NCBI GenBank assembly: GCA_002803225.1
Contig: NXFV01001525.1
Location: 1 to 10,400 of the forward strand
Direction of reading: 5' to 3'
DNA from: Gamarada debralockiae
Taxonomy: Eukaryota; Ascomycota; Leotiomycetes; Helotiales; Hyphodiscaceae
DNA: 10,400 bases
A program made the position numbers and the translations under genes. Below are positions 8,301-10,400 of this stretch, piece after piece. Below the pieces are notes generated by a model. It did no database searches. It had not been told where the DNA came from and saw only the letters and a list, made by a program, of their open reading frames with translations. Every line of letters starts with the position of its first letter. Position 1 is the stretch's first letter.

Positions 8301-9414
8301 ATCTTAATAAGTATGTGCCAATCTCTTATGTCAAGGCTTCTTACCATTCGCCATACTTCCATCATCAAACACTTCAAATACGTGATTTGAATTGCTTCCC
8401 AGAGGGGGAGTGGTATTGAATTGATTGTCAACATATGTGGACAGTAATGGAAATATGTCTTCGTTGCGAATTTGTCCTGGATTGTTGACATAGGAATTCT
8501 TGAATGTGGTTTCCTTCGTAAATAATGTCGTGGATGCTGTGTTGGAAAGGCTGGTTGAAAACATTCCAGTGGCAAAAACAGTGGCCAATTTGATCAAAAG
8601 TGTTCCATGTATAGCTAATGTTGCCAAGAAGTGCTTTTTTCTCAGTGTCTTTATTAGTGACTTGACGTTCCATGGAGATATATAATCTAGCGAAACAGAT
8701 TCGGAAGCGGATACAAAGCCGGATGACATTAGTAGCCATGGCATAATCTCGAGTGCCCGATACTGAACTTGTGCCCAGAATGATCCGATTAGAATGAATA
8801 CTATTCGATTAGATTCATCACAGTATTGAGTATTGGATAAATGTGAGCCTACCAGCAGTGGGACCATATGTCCACAAGTAATAGTAGTTCGAGTTTACCG
8901 AAGCAATTCCGTTATGCCTATTCGAAGCAATGAAGAAGGTTGTGGTACATATCGAAATAATTATAAATACGCCGATGAAGAGAAGGATTGCAGCCGGTCG
9001 CAAAACGAATGGCGCCCAGAGCTGATTAGCGATGATTGCGGATTTCTCGACCTCAGTAATTGCTGTTCTTGTTCCGATTTTGGGAGCATCTCCAATGTCC
9101 GCGATCTGGAGCGGCGTTGTTGACGTTATCCCAGCTTCAATCGACTCAACATGGGATGGTACCTCGTTCTCTTGTTCGTAACTCTCGTCTGAAGGTATTG
9201 TTGCTTCGATCACTTCACTCGTTCTCTCGCCATCGCCCACTGAATTCGCTGCTTCGCTCGCTCGCTGTGGTTCTTCATCCACTTGGTTGGATCGTTCATT
9301 CGCTGTAGTCACTTCTTCGCTCACTGGGTCTCCTGCCTCGTTCAATCGTTCGCTGGGTTCGACGACCGCTGTTTTTGGAGATGATGTTTTGGACATTGTA
9401 TCCTCAGACGACAT
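5327..9414 (-). CDS. Polytopic membrane protein with duplicated DUF3433 unit
   Basis: Three exons: 9414-8853, 8800-8345 and 8289-5327, giving 1326 residues. The ATG at 9412-9414 has A at -3. Residues 1-130 are acidic, Ser/Glu/Ala-rich and probably disordered and cytosolic. Unit 1: WAPFVLRP at 133-140, a membrane segment near 141-163, YLWTYGPTA at 179-187, a weaker hydrophobic segment near 185-198, LDYISPW at 225-231, another segment near 246-267, then a large loop with many N-x-S/T sites (extracellular or luminal) and a segment near 616-641. Unit 2 repeats the plan: WTPFSL at 724-729, segments near 729-753, 777-796 and 837-858, a second sequon-rich loop, and a last segment near 1225-1247, followed by a tail with VWSLLAGSKML. 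This matches the fungal DUF3433 family, whose members often carry two such units; the function is not known. The reading frame is continuous across both introns, so the gene looks intact. Confidence 0.88.
8290..8344 (-). other. Intron 2 of the DUF3433 gene
   Basis: The donor GTAAGA follows ...SMAN and the acceptor TAG lies at 8292-8290; the length is 55 nt. The split Gly codon (G|GT) restores the frame to SLYAYSQSYQATVNV. Other nearby AG acceptors give the wrong frame. Retaining the intron would end the protein at a stop at 8331-8333. Confidence 0.85.
8801..8852 (-). other. Intron 1 of the DUF3433 gene
   Basis: The donor GTAGGC follows YLWTYGPTA. A branch-like CTAAT lies 11 nt before the TAG acceptor at 8803-8801. 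The length is 52 nt, and splicing creates a Val codon (G|TA) leading to FILIGSFWAQVQY, continuing the DUF3433 unit without a gap. Confidence 0.88.
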
Positions 9415-9630
9415 TGTTTGCCCAAGTACCTGCCGCCGAAATGAGGGAGAAGTTGAAAATCAGAAAGTCTGGAATATTCAGGAAATATAAAATATGGTGT
9501 CCAGGGATTTGAGTCGATAGTTGTGTATGCGCTCCAAATGTCGAGGTTAGGTAGGAAGCCTCGCAGGTTGTAGTGTCCCATAATGAAGCCCGATATTTGA
9601 AGTAAACCTGATGGGCATAAGCCACAGCAT

Positions 9631-9825
9631 AGTGGTGTGATGCGTACTAGAGGGGAAAAAAAGGAAATAATCGGGCTGGATTTTTGTTTCAAGGCAATAA
9701 TCCATAAAGCAAGCCGACTTTGAGCAATGCTTGTGACCGGGTATCGAGGTAGCTTGGAGGCTGAACTTAGCGCTGAAACAGAATTCAGCTTAAACGCCAC
9801 TGGCAAATGAGGTTATTACAGGCTA
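9631..9825. repeat. ~195-bp repeat, copy 1
   Basis: It begins AGTGGTGTGATGCGTACTAG and ends ...ACAGGCTA, and matches 9848-10039. The best-conserved core (TTTTTGTTTCAA to GGCAAATGAGG, 132 bp) is about 88% identical to copy 2. About a dozen differences are transitions and only two are transversions, with three or so small indels. No coding sequence, pol III boxes or clear terminal inverted repeats were recognised. Confidence 0.82.
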
Positions 9826-9847
9826 ATCAAACACGAAACTAGGGTTA

Positions 9848-10039
9848 AGTGGCGCGAAGCGTAGTAGGAAAAAAAAAAGAAGGAAAATCCGATTGAATTT
9901 TTGTTTCAAGCCAGTAATCCATAAGCCAAGCCGATTTTGAGCAGTGCTTGTGACCGAGTATTGGGTGGCTTGGGGGCTAAACTTAGCGCTGAGACAGAAT
10001 TCAGCTCAACGCCACTGGCAAATGAGGGATTAGAGGCTA
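9848..10039. repeat. ~195-bp repeat, copy 2, interrupted by the transposon
   Basis: It begins AGTGGCGCGAAGCGTAGTAG and ends ...AGAGGCTA, where the pogo-like element starts. It is offset from copy 1 by 214-217 bp, with a 22-bp spacer (9826-9847) that may itself belong to a ~215-bp unit. The excess of transition differences is compatible with RIP but also with ordinary mutation. Confidence 0.82.
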
Positions 10040-10110
10040 CAGTAAAACCTGGATATAAGAATATCGTCGGTTCCAAGGGTTGTATTCTTATAGGGAGGTA
10101 TTCTTATAGA
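10040..10110. repeat. Transposon terminal region with subterminal motif copies
   Basis: TATAAGAATA at 10054-10063 recurs in inverted orientation as TATTCTTATAG at 10083-10093 and again at 10099-10109, the latter two 16 bp apart. Such arrays near transposon ends commonly serve as transposase binding sites or form hairpins; that role is inferred here. Confidence 0.7.
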
Positions 10111-10211
10111 AAGGGGTCACGTGAGACTGAAGTCTTTGAATTCAAATTTGACTCTAAAACGCTCAAAACCATAGAGTTTGATCAAAACGCATGTAGATTG
10201 CCTATTCTAGA

Positions 10212-10400
10212 CTAGTCTCTAGGCTTGAAGAAGCTCGTGATCATTGTTTGCTTCCTGTTCTCATACCTAGCTTGCGCCATCCTTCTCTCTATTCGATCAA
10301 GTGCTGACAGTGTAGTCTGTTCTCTATTCTCTTGCTGTATTGTGGTGGGGAAATCGGTCACGTTGATCGCTTAGCTGGATGTCACGTGCCATCCGGGCAT
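10212..10400 (-). pseudogene. Pogo-type transposase, C-terminal end with in-frame TAA
   Basis: The frame reads MPGWHVTSS from the right edge, a TAA at 10373-10371, then 52 codons to TAG at 10214-10212. The tail is rich in Arg, Glu and Gln, with IERRMAQARYENRKQ, and ends QTMITSFFKPRD. QTMITSFF (10250-10227) fits the PCNA-interacting PIP box QxxPhixxAroAro; a PCNA-binding motif of this kind has been reported for Drosophila pogo transposase. The TAA could come from CAA (Gln) by a C-to-T change at CpA, the preferred RIP site, so this copy may be dead; this is inference. The catalytic DDE domain is outside the window. The short length makes the family call moderate. Confidence 0.62.

Larger units (their letters stand above)
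10040..10400 (-). mobile_element. Pogo/Fot-type DNA transposon, one end
   Basis: The element starts CAGTAAAACCTGGATATAAG directly after a TA (10038-10039), the target dinucleotide of the Tc1/mariner superfamily; CAGT...ACCT.GATATAA is the kind of terminus seen in pogo-like elements. The minus-strand reading frame ending at 10212 looks like the C-terminus of a pogo-family transposase, leaving about 170 bp between its stop codon and the element end. The other terminus lies beyond the window. Confidence 0.72.

Noticed and set aside
9287..9490. TCGTTC/TCGCTC-rich run considered as a microsatellite or regulatory array
   Set aside because: It is explained by the Glu/Ser/Ala-rich, low-complexity N-terminal coding sequence of the DUF3433 protein on the other strand.
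9342..9806. Minus-strand open frame of 154 codons upstream of the DUF3433 gene
   Set aside because: It runs through the start of DUF3433 exon 1 in another frame and through repeat copy 1; no domain and no splice link were seen.
9937..10215. Forward open frame of 92 codons spanning repeat copy 2 and the transposon end
   Set aside because: It crosses the insertion boundary between two unrelated sequences, so it cannot be an inherited gene.
1..10400. CRISPR array, rRNA or tRNA gene, or bacterial operon features
   Set aside because: No regularly spaced repeats and no tRNA cloverleaf or rRNA sequence were recognised; the short introns indicate a fungal nuclear genome.

Overview
The window looks like nuclear DNA of a filamentous ascomycete (Pezizomycotina; Leotiomycetes is possible but not proven). 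The grounds are short 49-55 nt introns with GT...AG ends, protein families that are largely fungal (DUF3433 membrane protein, HET/NB-ARC allorecognition protein, MOSC-reductase fusion, fungal-type 2OG-Fe(II) oxygenase), a pogo/Fot-type DNA transposon end, and stop codons placed where C-to-T changes of the RIP kind would put them.

Layout. 3-332 (+): the 3' end of a 2OG-Fe(II) oxygenase gene that starts outside the window. 521-2185 (-): an intact intronless gene for a MOSC domain fused to a three-part flavin/NAD/[2Fe-2S] reductase; it converges on the oxygenase gene. 2186-3289 has no intact gene, but frame 2 of the + strand at 2492-2989 reads like protein apart from two TGA codons and is probably an unrecognised relic. 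3290-4560 (+): remains of a HET/NB-ARC (STAND, NLR-like) gene, lacking both ends, with one plausible 49-nt intron at the domain boundary and one frameshift. 4561-5326: gene-free, AT-leaning, with several small inverted repeats. 5327-9414 (-): a three-exon gene for a 1326-residue polytopic DUF3433 membrane protein, apparently intact. 9631-10039: two diverged copies of a ~195-bp repeat. 10040 to the right edge: one end of a pogo-like transposon inserted at a TA at the edge of the second repeat copy, with the end of its transposase gene on the minus strand.

The genes do not form an obvious pathway. Two intact metabolic or membrane genes flank a decayed allorecognition gene and a transposon-rich edge, which is typical of a fast-evolving accessory segment. 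The observations most worth following are the hidden frame at 2492-2989, the spliced architecture of the HET/NB-ARC relic, the pogo end with a PCNA-binding-like motif at the transposase C-terminus, and the prediction that repeat copy 1 shows the empty insertion site. I did not find a convincing undescribed functional system.
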